From Gammaproteobacteria bacterium (GTDB lineage Bacteria; Pseudomonadota; Gammaproteobacteria; Burkholderiales; Burkholderiaceae_C), in NCBI GenBank assembly GCA_018828125.1, contig JAHJWB010000001.1, positions 496,001-560,000 of the forward strand: a stretch of DNA of 64,000 nt, given 5' to 3'. The notes beneath the pieces were generated by a model that did no database searches, was not told where the DNA came from, and saw only the letters and a list, made by a program, of their open reading frames with translations. Below, piece by piece: positions 43,407-51,961 of the stretch. How positions within the stretch are numbered: position 1 is the first letter of the stretch; each line of letters starts with the position of its first letter. The position numbers and the translations under genes are program-made.

Positions 43407-44237
43407 ATGGATTTGGGTATTGCAGGCAAATGGGCGCTGGTGTGTGGCGCCAGCAAGGGGTTGGGCTACGGTTGCGCACAGGCGCTGGTGCGCGAAGGGG
43501 TCAACGTGGTCATCAATGCCCGCAACGCCGATGCGTTGACTGCCGCTGCTACCCGTTTGATAGCTGAATCCGCTTATCCATCAAGCGCTAGCGGCCAAAA
43601 TGGTTCAAAACCTCAGGTGCTGGCCGTTGCCGCAGACATCACCACCCCAGAAGGCCGCGCCGCCGTGTTTTCCGTGGCCGGAGGCCCCGGGCGCGACTTC
43701 GACATGGTGGTCACCAACGCAGGCGGCCCACCCACGGGCGACTTTCGCGACTGGGACCGTGATGCGTGGATCAAGGCGGTGGACGCCAACATGCTCACCC
43801 CCATCGAACTCATCAAGGCGACGGTGGACGGTATGGCCGCACGGGGCTTTGGCCGCATCGTCAACATCACCTCCAGCGCCGTCAAGGCACCCATCGACAT
43901 CCTGGGCCTCTCCAACGGCGCCCGCAGTGGCCTGACCGGGTTTGTGGCGGGTGTGTCGCGCAGCAAGATCGCCGCGCGTGGGGTCACCATCAACAACCTC
44001 TTGCCTGGCAAGTTCGACACCGACCGCCTGGCCGCCACCGTGACGGCCGCCGCCAGCAAGGCTGGCAAAAGCGTGGACGACGTCCGGTCCACGCAACAGG
44101 CTCAGATCCCGGCCGGGCGTTATGGCACTGCCGACGAATTTGGTGCCATCTGCGCGTTCTTGTGCAGCGTGCAGGCCGGCTACATGACCGGCCAAAACGT
44201 GCTGGCTGACGGCGGTGCATACGCGGGCACGTTCTGA
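43407..44237 (+). CDS. SDR-family protein lacking the catalytic Tyr
   Basis: 276 residues. NAD(P)-binding GASKGLGYGCA (14-24), the NAG motif (VVTNAGGP), and the Ser of INITSSAVK-like position are present. The canonical YxxxK active site reads LSNGAR, so the catalytic Tyr and Lys are not in place; this fits the BKR-like subgroup of SDRs that lacks the tyrosine. Residues 51-71 (LIAESAYPSSAS and on to QV) are encoded by a dispersed palindromic element inserted after a normal SDR helix; without them the sequence resumes with LAVAADITTPEG. Oxidoreductase activity is uncertain. Confidence 0.88.
   Translation: MDLGIAGKWALVCGASKGLGYGCAQALVREGVNVVINARNADALTAAATRLIAESAYPSSASGQNGSKPQVLAVAADITTPEGRAAVFSVAGGPGRDFDMVVTNAGGPPTGDFRDWDRDAWIKAVDANMLTPIELIKATVDGMAARGFGRIVNITSSAVKAPIDILGLSNGARSGLTGFVAGVSRSKIAARGVTINNLLPGKFDTDRLAATVTAAASKAGKSVDDVRSTQQAQIPAGRYGTADEFGAICAFLCSVQAGYMTGQNVLADGGAYAGTF
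43556..43618 (+). repeat. Dispersed palindromic element, copy 6 (inside SDR gene)
   Basis: TTTGATAGCTGAATCCGCTT, then ATCCATCAAGCGCTAGCGG, then CCAAAATGGTTCAAAACC. It is read in frame as SDR residues 51-71 and shares long identical runs with copy 4 in lolD. Confidence 0.85.
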
Positions 44238-44526
44238 CAAGCCAAGGGCATTGAGACGCGCCCACTGAAAACGACCGCTGTGCAGGCGGTCCTGGCCATC
44301 GCTTGGCTGCGGGCTGCCGGCTGCGATGGCTGCGGCACCTTGGGGATACTCCCCGCTTTTTGAACGCTCCAAGCGGGAGCTTAGTCGGCACAATGGATTC
44401 GACCGCAGCCGGGTGTACCCAAGCGATACTCACTGCGCGCAGGCACCGCCTCCCCAGTGGTGTTTTGCCGACAGCTTTTCTGATTTGCGGAAAAACTTGG
44501 TGAAGAATGGGGCCGGAGACTCCGCC

Positions 44527-45648
44527 ATGCACATCTTCTCTGCCTTCCCCCTTCCCGTGCGCCGGAGCGCAATCGGGTGGTGCGTGGCGTTTGCCGCCGC
44601 CGGTGGCCTGCAGGCGCAGACGGCGCCTGTGTCCCCACCTTCCTCTGCCGCATCCGCAGGGCAGGCTCCCTACAAGCTGCGCATCGTCGGAGGTCTTGCG
44701 GGGCTCAATCAGTACACACGCCAGGAAGAGCCTTTCTGGAACAAGGAGCTCTCGCGCCTGAGCGGCGGCCGGTTTGAGGCCGAGATCGTCCCTTTTGACC
44801 GCGCTGGTGTGCCTGGCTCCGAGATGCTGCGGCTGCTGCAACTGGGGGTCGTGCCGTTTGGCACCACGCTCATGAGCTCGTTCACCGCCCAATACCCCGA
44901 ATACACCGCGCCCGACCTGGCCGGGCTGAACCCCGACATCGCCACGCTCAAGACCACCCTGGCCGCCTTTCGCCCCTATCTGGAAAAAGCCCTGCGCGAC
45001 CAGCATGGGGTGGAGGCTTTGGCGATCTACGTGTATCCCGCGCAGGTGGTGTTTTGCAAAAAGCCACTGCGCTCGCTGGCCGAATTGTCGGGACGGCGGA
45101 TCCGGGTTTCCTCGTCCACGCAGGCTGACTTTGTCGGGGCGCTGGGGGGCGTGCCGGTGCTCACCGGTTTTGCGCAGATCGTGCCCGGCCTTACCGCGGG
45201 CAATGTCGAATGCGCCATCACCGGCACCATGTCCGGCAACACGCTGGGCCTGCCCACGCTCACCTCGCATGTCCACGCCTTGCCGGTCACCTGGGGCCTT
45301 GCGGTGTTTGGGGCCAACCGGACGGCCTGGACAGCCTTGCCGCCCGACCTGCGGGCGCTGCTGGGGCGCGAACTGCCCAAGCTGGAAGCCGCCATCTGGG
45401 AGGAGTCCGAACGCGAGACCGCCGATGGCATGACTTGCAACCGCGGTGCGGCCAGCTGCGTGGCCGGCCGCAAGGGAAACATGGTGCTGGTGCCCGTGTC
45501 AGCCCAGGATGAGCGCAGCCGCCAGGACATCCTGTCGTCGACCGTATTGCCCCGCTGGGTACAGCGCTGCGGAGCGCGTTGTGCGCAGATATGGAACCAA
45601 ACCATCGGACCCGTGCGCGGGCTGGTGGCGGTGCCTGCCAGCAAATGA
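44527..45648 (+). CDS. TRAP-type (DctP-like) periplasmic solute-binding protein
   Basis: 373 residues from the ATG at 44527 (GGAG just upstream). Signal peptide ends near LQA-QT (about 30). DctP-fold features include LRIVGGLAGLNQYTRQEEPF at the mature N-terminus, FCKKPLRSLAELSGRRIRVS, and FAQIVPGLTAGNVECAITGT, where the conserved Arg that binds a carboxylate is in RRIRVS. No DctQ/DctM membrane genes are adjacent. Instead its stop overlaps the start of a GGDEF/EAL gene by 4 bases, so it is more likely a periplasmic sensor subunit than a transporter component. Confidence 0.88.
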   Translation: MHIFSAFPLPVRRSAIGWCVAFAAAGGLQAQTAPVSPPSSAASAGQAPYKLRIVGGLAGLNQYTRQEEPFWNKELSRLSGGRFEAEIVPFDRAGVPGSEMLRLLQLGVVPFGTTLMSSFTAQYPEYTAPDLAGLNPDIATLKTTLAAFRPYLEKALRDQHGVEALAIYVYPAQVVFCKKPLRSLAELSGRRIRVSSSTQADFVGALGGVPVLTGFAQIVPGLTAGNVECAITGTMSGNTLGLPTLTSHVHALPVTWGLAVFGANRTAWTALPPDLRALLGRELPKLEAAIWEESERETADGMTCNRGAASCVAGRKGNMVLVPVSAQDERSRQDILSSTVLPRWVQRCGARCAQIWNQTIGPVRGLVAVPASK

Positions 45649-48308
45649 GTGAGCGGACCACACCACTGCGCATCAGGGCTTTTGTCGGGTCCGGTGTGGT
45701 GATGTTTGTGGTGGCGGTGGTGCTGGTGGCGGCGACCCTGGCGTGGAACGCCCGCAAAGTGGCGCTGGCCGACGGCGAGGCGCAGGGCACCCGGTTTGTA
45801 GCGGGGGCAGAGGCGGCACTCAACCGGTCTTTGCTGGCGGTGGATGTGCTGCTGGCCAGCACCGATGAACTGCTGGGCCTGTCCACGGCCATGTCCGACT
45901 GGATTGACCCCGAAGTCGCCAGCCAGCGCCTGCGCAGCTCGGCCCGGCAAAACCTCATGGTGCGTTACGTGGCCGTGCTCGACGGCACGGGCAAGGCCCT
46001 CGCGTCTTCAGATGCTTCGGGCGGTGAGCTGCAGGTGCAATTGCCGCTGGGGTTCCTGGCAGCGGTGATGGGGCAACCGGTGTCCACACTCATGATCAGT
46101 GCGCCCGTGATCAGCTTTGCCAGCTCGGAGCGTGTGCTGTATGTAGCGCGCTACCTGCGCATGGCAGACAGCTCGCTGGTGGTGGCTGTGGCCGAGTTGC
46201 CGGTGGCGGCGCTCAGTTCTGTGCTGGTGCAGGGCGTGGACATCAATGGTCTGCAAGTCACGCTGGAGCGGGCAGGGGGACAACTGCTGCTCAGCGTGCC
46301 CAATCGCGAAGAGGCCCTGGCCCCCACCCTCACACCCAGACTGGTGGACCTGACTGAATCCGGCCAAAACTGGGATGCCCCAGCGCGGCTCACTGGCGAG
46401 CCGGGCCTGGTGGTGTACCGGCCCATCCTGTACCAGGACCTGCGCATTGCGGCCAGCATTCCGCGGGTGTCTGCGCTGGCTGGCTGGCGTGATCAACGCA
46501 ACGCCATCGCGCTGACCACCGCGTTGTTTGTGGCGATGATTCTGGCGGCTGGGGGCCTGGCGCTGCGTTATCTCAGCAGCCTTGCGCAGGCCCGCATGGC
46601 CATTGCGCAGTCCAAAGCCACGCTGGACCAGGCGCTTGAATCCATGGTCAGTGGTTTCATGGTGCTGGATCGTGAAAACCGCGTGGTGCAGTGGAACAGC
46701 CAGTTCGAGCACATCTACCCCTGGCTCAAGGACGTGATGGTGCCGCTGGTGCCGTTTCGCCGGGTGATGGAAGAAACATCGCGGCACCACCTGCCGCGTG
46801 GCTCTCACGATGAGCGCATGCGGTGGGTAGAGCAGCGCCTGCTCAAGCAAAAGCAGGACGAGGCGGCGCATGAACAGACGCTGCCCAACGGCCGGACCAT
46901 CCAGATCACCGAGCGCCCCACGCCTGACGGCGGCCTGGTCATCACTTACCACGACGTCACGGCCCTGCGGCAGGCCAGCGCCGAGATCGAAAGCCTGGCG
47001 TTTTATGACCCGCTCACCAACCTGCCCAACCGCCGCTTGCTCATGGACCGCATGCAGCAGGCGGTGGCCGCCAGCGTGCGCAGCGGGCAATACGGCGCCT
47101 TGTTGTTTCTCGACCTGGATCATTTCAAGACGCTGAACGACACCCTGGGCCATGAAGTGGGTGACATGCTGCTGCGCCAGGTGGCCCAGCGCCTGAAAAC
47201 CTGCGTGCGGCGCGAGGACACCGTGGCCCGGCTGGGTGGCGATGAATTTGTCGTCATGCTGCACGAGTTGTCCGTCAACAGCGACGAGGCCGCGGCCTAT
47301 GCGCGGCGGGTGGGCGAGAAAATTCTGCGCAAGCTCAACGTGCCTTACACGCTGGGCGCCAACACCCACCACAGCACCCCCAGCATCGGCGCCACGCTGA
47401 TGGGCGGGGCGCTCCAGCCCACGGTGGACCTGCTCAAACAGGCCGACATCGCGATGTACCAGGTCAAGTCGCAGGGGCGCAATGCGCTGTGCTTTTTTGA
47501 CCCGCAGATGCAGATTGCCATCAGCGCGCGGGCCCAACTGGAGGGCGACTTGCAGCAGGCGCTTACGGGGCGGCAGTTTGTGCTGCACTACCAGCCGCAA
47601 TTTCATCTGGACGGCCGCGTTGTGGGTGCCGAGGCCCTCATCCGCTGGCACCACCCCGAGCGCGGACTCATCGCCCCCGGCGCGTTCATCAGCGTGGCCG
47701 AAGAGAGCGAACTCATCGTGCCCATGGGCCATTGGGTGCTGCGCACCGCCTGCGAACAACTGTCCGCATGGGAGAACGACGCCCGCTACCGGCACGTGCA
47801 GCTGTCCGTAAACGTGAGTGCGCGGCAGTTCCGCCAGCGCGACTTTGTGGCCCGCGTGGTGGAGGTCCTGCGCGAAACCGGCGCCCGGCCCCACCTGCTC
47901 AAGCTCGAACTCACCGAATCACTGGTGCTGGACAACGTTGACGACACCGTGGCCAAGATGGGCATGCTCAAGACCAAAGGCGTGCGTTTTTCGGTGGACG
48001 ACTTTGGCACCGGCTACTCGTCGCTGGCCTACCTCACGCGGCTGCCGCTGGACCAGCTCAAGATCGACCAGTCGTTTGTGCACAACCTGGGCGTGCGCCA
48101 CACCGACGACGTGATTGTGCAGACCATCATCGGCATGGCGCGCAACCTGGAGCTGGACGTGATTGCTGAGGGTGTAGAGACGCAGGCACAAAAAGACTTT
48201 CTGGCGCTGCACGGATGCCAGTTATTCCAGGGCTACTTGATGGGCAGGCCCACCCCGGTGGCGGCACTGGAAGCCCTGCTGGACAATGCCGTACCGGTGC
48301 AGGGCTGA
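45645..48308 (+). CDS. Membrane GGDEF/EAL protein with periplasmic sensor region
   Basis: 887 residues from the ATG at 45645, which overlaps the binding-protein stop as ATGA. Membrane helix at about 13-33, a periplasmic region (about 35-283), a second helix (about 285-308), a PAS-like domain (about 325-440), GGDEF domain (about 445-605, intact motif LGGDEFVV near 531-535) and EAL domain (about 625-870). The EAL catalytic set is complete: GAEALIRW, NVSARQF, LELTESL, DDFGTGYSS, LKIDQSF and AEGVETQ. It can in principle both make and degrade c-di-GMP. The coupled DctP-like protein upstream probably presents its ligand to the periplasmic region. Confidence 0.94.
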   Translation: MSERTTPLRIRAFVGSGVVMFVVAVVLVAATLAWNARKVALADGEAQGTRFVAGAEAALNRSLLAVDVLLASTDELLGLSTAMSDWIDPEVASQRLRSSARQNLMVRYVAVLDGTGKALASSDASGGELQVQLPLGFLAAVMGQPVSTLMISAPVISFASSERVLYVARYLRMADSSLVVAVAELPVAALSSVLVQGVDINGLQVTLERAGGQLLLSVPNREEALAPTLTPRLVDLTESGQNWDAPARLTGEPGLVVYRPILYQDLRIAASIPRVSALAGWRDQRNAIALTTALFVAMILAAGGLALRYLSSLAQARMAIAQSKATLDQALESMVSGFMVLDRENRVVQWNSQFEHIYPWLKDVMVPLVPFRRVMEETSRHHLPRGSHDERMRWVEQRLLKQKQDEAAHEQTLPNGRTIQITERPTPDGGLVITYHDVTALRQASAEIESLAFYDPLTNLPNRRLLMDRMQQAVAASVRSGQYGALLFLDLDHFKTLNDTLGHEVGDMLLRQVAQRLKTCVRREDTVARLGGDEFVVMLHELSVNSDEAAAYARRVGEKILRKLNVPYTLGANTHHSTPSIGATLMGGALQPTVDLLKQADIAMYQVKSQGRNALCFFDPQMQIAISARAQLEGDLQQALTGRQFVLHYQPQFHLDGRVVGAEALIRWHHPERGLIAPGAFISVAEESELIVPMGHWVLRTACEQLSAWENDARYRHVQLSVNVSARQFRQRDFVARVVEVLRETGARPHLLKLELTESLVLDNVDDTVAKMGMLKTKGVRFSVDDFGTGYSSLAYLTRLPLDQLKIDQSFVHNLGVRHTDDVIVQTIIGMARNLELDVIAEGVETQAQKDFLALHGCQLFQGYLMGRPTPVAALEALLDNAVPVQG

Positions 48309-48322
48309 CAGTGCTTAGTCCT

Positions 48323-48383
48323 GCTTTGATAGCTGCTACCGCTTGATGGATAAGCGCTAGAGGCCAATTTGGATTGAATTTTG
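48323..48383 (+). repeat. Dispersed palindromic element, copy 7 (intergenic)
   Basis: CTTTGATAGCTGCTACCGCT, then TGATGGATAAGCGCTAGAGG, then CCAATTTGGATTGAATTTTG. It lies between the convergent GGDEF/EAL and EamA genes; one arm of the stem has two changes (ACCGCTTGA against TAAGCGCTA). Confidence 0.85.
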
Positions 48384-48424
48384 AGCCGCGGCGTCAGCCT
48401 CGGCCTCAGCATCCAGCATTCGTG

Positions 48425-49324
48425 TCAACGCCGGGACGACACCACAATGCCGCCCACGATCAACGCAAACGCCACCCCGTGAAACAACTGCGGCGTTTCG
48501 CCCAGAAACGCGGTGGACAACACCCCTGCAAACAGCGGTGTGAAGTTGACAAAAAACCCGGCCACCGCAGGCCCTGCGCGCTGCACCCCCACGCCCCAGC
48601 AGCGGTAGGCCAGCACGGCCGGGCCCACGGCGATGAACACCAGCGCTGCCATCAGCGGCCAGCCCCAGGCAATGTGACTGTAACCCGTGGCCCACTCCAC
48701 GCCGGCAAAACTGCCGGACCATGCCAGGCCGAAAACCATCTGCGCCATCAAAAACGCTGCCCAGTCGGCGCGGATGTGGGTCGGCTCGCGGGTGGCGGAC
48801 AGCAGCCAGCTGTAAAACGCCCATGAGATAGTGGCCAGCAGCATGAACAAATCGCCCGGCACGAGGCGAAACGCCATCAGTTGCGCCCACTCGCCCCGGC
48901 TGAGCACCAGCAGCACGCCACATATCGACAAGAAAGCGCCCAGCAACTGGCGTCGCGTGATGGCCGCCTTGAAGAACAGCGCTCCCACCGCCAGCATCCA
49001 CACCGGCATGCTGGAGCCCACCAGCGTCGCGTTGATCGGCGTGGAGGTCTGCAGCGCCATGTACTGCAGCGCGTTGTACAGGCCAATGCCCAGCAACCCC
49101 AAAAGGGCATACCGGCGCCAGTGGGGCCACAGCGGGCTGTTGGCGCGCAAAACGCCGTGGGCCAGGGGCAGCAGGATGGCAAAGGCCAGCACCCAGCGGA
49201 TGAAGTTCAGGGCGGAGGGGGAAATCAGGTCGTGCACCAGCCGCCCCACAACGGCATTGCCCGCCCACAGCAAGGGCGGAATCACCAGCAGCACGGCTGT
49301 GCCGGGTGTGAGTTTTTGTGTCAT
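48425..49324 (-). CDS. EamA/DMT-family transporter
   Basis: 299 residues from MTQKLTPGTAVLLVIPP at 49324; upstream open frame is only the antisense of the quinone oxidoreductase gene. Ten hydrophobic helices in two EamA halves (about 10-140 and 150-290), with LLWAGNAVVGR and SALNFIRWVLAF in the first, as in many exporters of amino acids or drugs. Divergent from the quinone oxidoreductase gene. Confidence 0.9.
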   Translation of the reverse strand: MTQKLTPGTAVLLVIPPLLWAGNAVVGRLVHDLISPSALNFIRWVLAFAILLPLAHGVLRANSPLWPHWRRYALLGLLGIGLYNALQYMALQTSTPINATLVGSSMPVWMLAVGALFFKAAITRRQLLGAFLSICGVLLVLSRGEWAQLMAFRLVPGDLFMLLATISWAFYSWLLSATREPTHIRADWAAFLMAQMVFGLAWSGSFAGVEWATGYSHIAWGWPLMAALVFIAVGPAVLAYRCWGVGVQRAGPAVAGFFVNFTPLFAGVLSTAFLGETPQLFHGVAFALIVGGIVVSSRR

Positions 49325-49510
49325 GGGGCTGCACTGTAACGGTGCGCGCCGTGGCTTGCTGGCCGCGGCAACAAGGCCTTGGCGCTGATCGGCAGCGCTT
49401 GCGTTGATCACGCCCTCCTGCAATTCGTGGCAGGATGGCCGCCGTTTGTCTTGTTCCGTTTTTTTCGACGGAACGACCCGCCACCCCCCGTTTTCCAGGA
49501 GCGTTTTGCC

Positions 49511-50494
49511 ATGAGCCTTGCCGTCCAGATCCGCCAGCACGGTGGTCCCGAAGAACTCCACCTCGTCGACGTCACCGTGGGCGAGCCCGGCCCCGGAGAG
49601 ATCCGCATCCGCCACCACGCCATTGGCCTGAACTTCATCGACGTGTACCACCGCACCGGCCTGTATCCGCTCAGCATGCCTGCCACCGTCGGCATGGAAG
49701 GCGCGGGCGTGGTGGAAGCCGTGGGCGAGGGCGTGACGCACCTCCAGGTGGGTGAACGCGCCGCCTACGCCAGCCAACCCCCCGGCAGCTACTGCGAAGT
49801 GCGCGTGATGCCCGCCAAGTGCGTGTGCAAGCTGCCCGACGCGATCAGCTTTGAAACCGGCGCAGCCATGATGCTCAAGGGCCTGACGGCGCAATACCTG
49901 CTCAAGAAGACGTTGCCGGTGGAAGGACTGCAGAGCGGCGACCACGTGCTGTTCCACGCCGCAGCGGGCGGTGTGGGCCTCATTGCCTGCCAATGGGCCA
50001 AGGCGCTGGGTCTGCAGCTCATTGGCACGGCGGGCAGCGACGCCAAGTGCCAGCTGGCTCTGGCCAACGGCGCCACGCACGCCATCAACTACAACACCGA
50101 AGACTTTGCCGCGCGTGTGAGAGAGATCACCGGCGGTAAAGGTGTGAAGGTGGTGTATGACTCGGTGGGCAAAGACACTTGGGACAAATCCCTCGACTGC
50201 CTGCGCCCCTTCGGCCTCATGGCCAGCTTTGGCAACGCCTCGGGCCCCGTGGCACCGTTTGCGCCCGGCTCGCTGGGCGCCAAGGGCTCCATCTACGTCA
50301 CGCGCCAGACACTGTTCACCCACATCGCCACGCGCGAGGCCACGCAGGCCATGGCCGACGAGCTGTTTGCCGTGGTCGCCAGCGGACAAGTCAAGATCCA
50401 CATCGAGCAGCGGTTTGCACTGGCCGACGTGCAAGAGGCGCACCGCGCGCTCGAAGCACGCAAGACCACCGGCTGCACCATCCTCACGCTGTGA
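49511..50494 (+). CDS. qorA: NADPH:quinone oxidoreductase (zinc-free MDR family)
   Basis: 327 residues, start at 49511 with an AGGAG ribosome-binding site. GroES-like fold (about 1-120), with GLNFIDVYHRTGLYP near residues 38-52, then the nucleotide fold with HAAAGGVGLIACQWAKALG (about 145-165). It lacks the zinc ligands of alcohol dehydrogenases. Reduces quinones with NADPH by one-electron transfer. Its stop codon overlaps a GTG start of the NUDIX gene (GTGA). Confidence 0.92.
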   Translation: MSLAVQIRQHGGPEELHLVDVTVGEPGPGEIRIRHHAIGLNFIDVYHRTGLYPLSMPATVGMEGAGVVEAVGEGVTHLQVGERAAYASQPPGSYCEVRVMPAKCVCKLPDAISFETGAAMMLKGLTAQYLLKKTLPVEGLQSGDHVLFHAAAGGVGLIACQWAKALGLQLIGTAGSDAKCQLALANGATHAINYNTEDFAARVREITGGKGVKVVYDSVGKDTWDKSLDCLRPFGLMASFGNASGPVAPFAPGSLGAKGSIYVTRQTLFTHIATREATQAMADELFAVVASGQVKIHIEQRFALADVQEAHRALEARKTTGCTILTL

Positions 50495-51348
50495 CGGCGT
50501 CACAACCTAGTGCGTCGTTCGACCAGTGGCTGGTGGGCGCCCGGCAACTGGCGCACCAGCCCGCCCTCCAGCCGCGGCAACCGCTGGTGGTGGCGGGGCA
50601 GGTGGTGGGCTCGGTGGCAAAAGGTTTTTTAAGGCAAATCAGCCTCCATCGCTTATTGGATAAGCGCTACCAGCTATCAATTGGTGAGCATTGCGGTGCG
50701 CCCGCATGGAACCTGGACCTGCCGCCCGACGTTGGCGCCAACGCTGATGGCAACGCCATCACGGACGCCCTGAACACCCTGGCCGCAGCGCTGCGCGACG
50801 CCAACCTGTGCGGCCCCTGGCGCAACGAGCAACTGGCGGTGACCAATCCGCAGGGCGACGTGGTGGGCACCGTGGAACGCGGCGCCGTGCGCGTGCTGGG
50901 CATCACCACCTGCGCCGTTCACTTGGTGAGCCTGGCGCCCGACGGGCGCATGTGGGTGCAAAAGCGGTCGCTGAACAAACCCAACGACCCGGGCCTGTGG
51001 GACACGCTTATGGGCGGCATGATCTCGGCCGTCGACTCGCTGCCCCAGGCCCTGGCGCGCGAGACCTGGGAAGAGGCGGGTCTGCACATCGATGCGCTGT
51101 CGGAGGTGGCGCACCGCGGTCACGTGCTGTTCAGCCGCCCCAGCCGCGAAGGCGGCGGCACGGGCTACATGGTCGAGCGCATCGACTGGTTCAGCGCCGT
51201 GGTGCCCGATGGCATGGCGCCCGACAACCAGGACGGCGAGGTGGACGAGTTTGCGCTGCTGCCGCTGGAAGAGGTGCGCGCGCAGGTCGCTCAGGGTCGG
51301 TTCACGCTGGAAGCCGGGCTGGTGATTGCGGGTTTCCTGGGGCTGTGA
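50491..51348 (+). CDS. NUDIX hydrolase with DUF4743-type N-terminal domain
   Basis: 285 residues from the GTG at 50491, which overlaps the upstream stop as GTGA. The N-terminal part (1-115) matches the DUF4743-like domain that precedes NUDIX in fungal Tnr3-type thiamine diphosphokinase proteins. The NUDIX domain (about 120-275) has GGMISAVDSLPQALARETWE followed by EAGL; the first Glu of the consensus is replaced by Asp, while RETWEEAG is intact. Residues about 48-66 (LRQISLHRLLDKRYQL) are encoded by a dispersed palindromic element, copy 8. Substrate is not known. Confidence 0.85.
   Translation: MTASQPSASFDQWLVGARQLAHQPALQPRQPLVVAGQVVGSVAKGFLRQISLHRLLDKRYQLSIGEHCGAPAWNLDLPPDVGANADGNAITDALNTLAAALRDANLCGPWRNEQLAVTNPQGDVVGTVERGAVRVLGITTCAVHLVSLAPDGRMWVQKRSLNKPNDPGLWDTLMGGMISAVDSLPQALARETWEEAGLHIDALSEVAHRGHVLFSRPSREGGGTGYMVERIDWFSAVVPDGMAPDNQDGEVDEFALLPLEEVRAQVAQGRFTLEAGLVIAGFLGL
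50633..50684 (-). repeat. Dispersed palindromic element, copy 8 (inside NUDIX gene)
   Basis: GCAAATCAGCCTCCATCGCT, then TATTGGATAAGCGCTACCAG, then CTATCAATTGG follow the reverse form of the element. It is read in frame within the N-terminal domain of the NUDIX protein. Confidence 0.8.
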
Positions 51349-51961
51349 GCGGCGCTTTGGCCGCTGGCAGGCAGCCCAGACCCAACAGCGTGGCCTGCAC
51401 GGCCGCGTCCAGCGGCGTGTGGGGCTCTTCGCCCAGCACAGCGCGCAGCGGGTCGTTGGCCATGTGCACAGGTTGTTTCCACAGGTAGCGCATCTCCCAC
51501 AGTTCACGCAGCGTGGCCACAAACGGCGAGGCGAGTGTGACCAGCCACCACGGAAAGGCCCGCACGCGCGGGGCCGCACCACCGTGCGCCACCAGGGCGC
51601 GCCCAATGGCGGCGGCCATCTGCGTGCCGTCGGCGTCCCAGTGCCCGGCCATGTGAAAGCGTGCAAACGCGGGCAGTGTGGCGCGGCGCTCCAGCAACTG
51701 CACCATGGTGCGCGCCACGTCGGGCAGGTATGACCATTGGTGGCCCACGCCGGGTGCGCCGGGCAGGTTCACCGCCTTCACGGGCTGGCCGGGCTTGACG
51801 AGGCCTTGCGAGAACCAGCTGTTGCCCACCTGGGGGCCAAAGTAGTCGCCGGCCCGCACGATGATCACGCGGCAGGTGCCCGGGGCCAGCGGGTGGGGCT
51901 GGGTGGCCTGCTGCAGGCGGCGCTCCAGCTCCACGCGCACGGCGCCCTTGCGGGTGTGGGG
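51302..51961 (-). pseudogene. 5'-truncated NAD-dependent epimerase/dehydratase
   Basis: About 220 residues of a nucleotide-sugar epimerase/dehydratase-type protein remain: RKGAVRVELERRLQQAT, RVIIVRAGDYFGPQVGNSWF, WSYLPDVARTMVQLLERR, and a C-terminal LLGLGCLPAA. The N-terminal Rossmann half with the GxxGxxG motif and catalytic YxxxK is missing; the open frame continues to the right only as the antisense of a LysR fragment. Its 3' end overlaps the NUDIX 3' end by 47 bases. The truncation point faces the truncated LysR gene. Confidence 0.8.

Noticed and set aside
46008..47894. 628-codon minus-strand open frame opposite the GGDEF/EAL gene
   Set aside because: The plus strand encodes complete GGDEF and EAL domains; the antisense product is compositionally biased.
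48425..50503. EamA gene read as a 692-residue protein
   Set aside because: The extra N-terminal part is antisense of the quinone oxidoreductase gene; the EamA domain begins at 49324.
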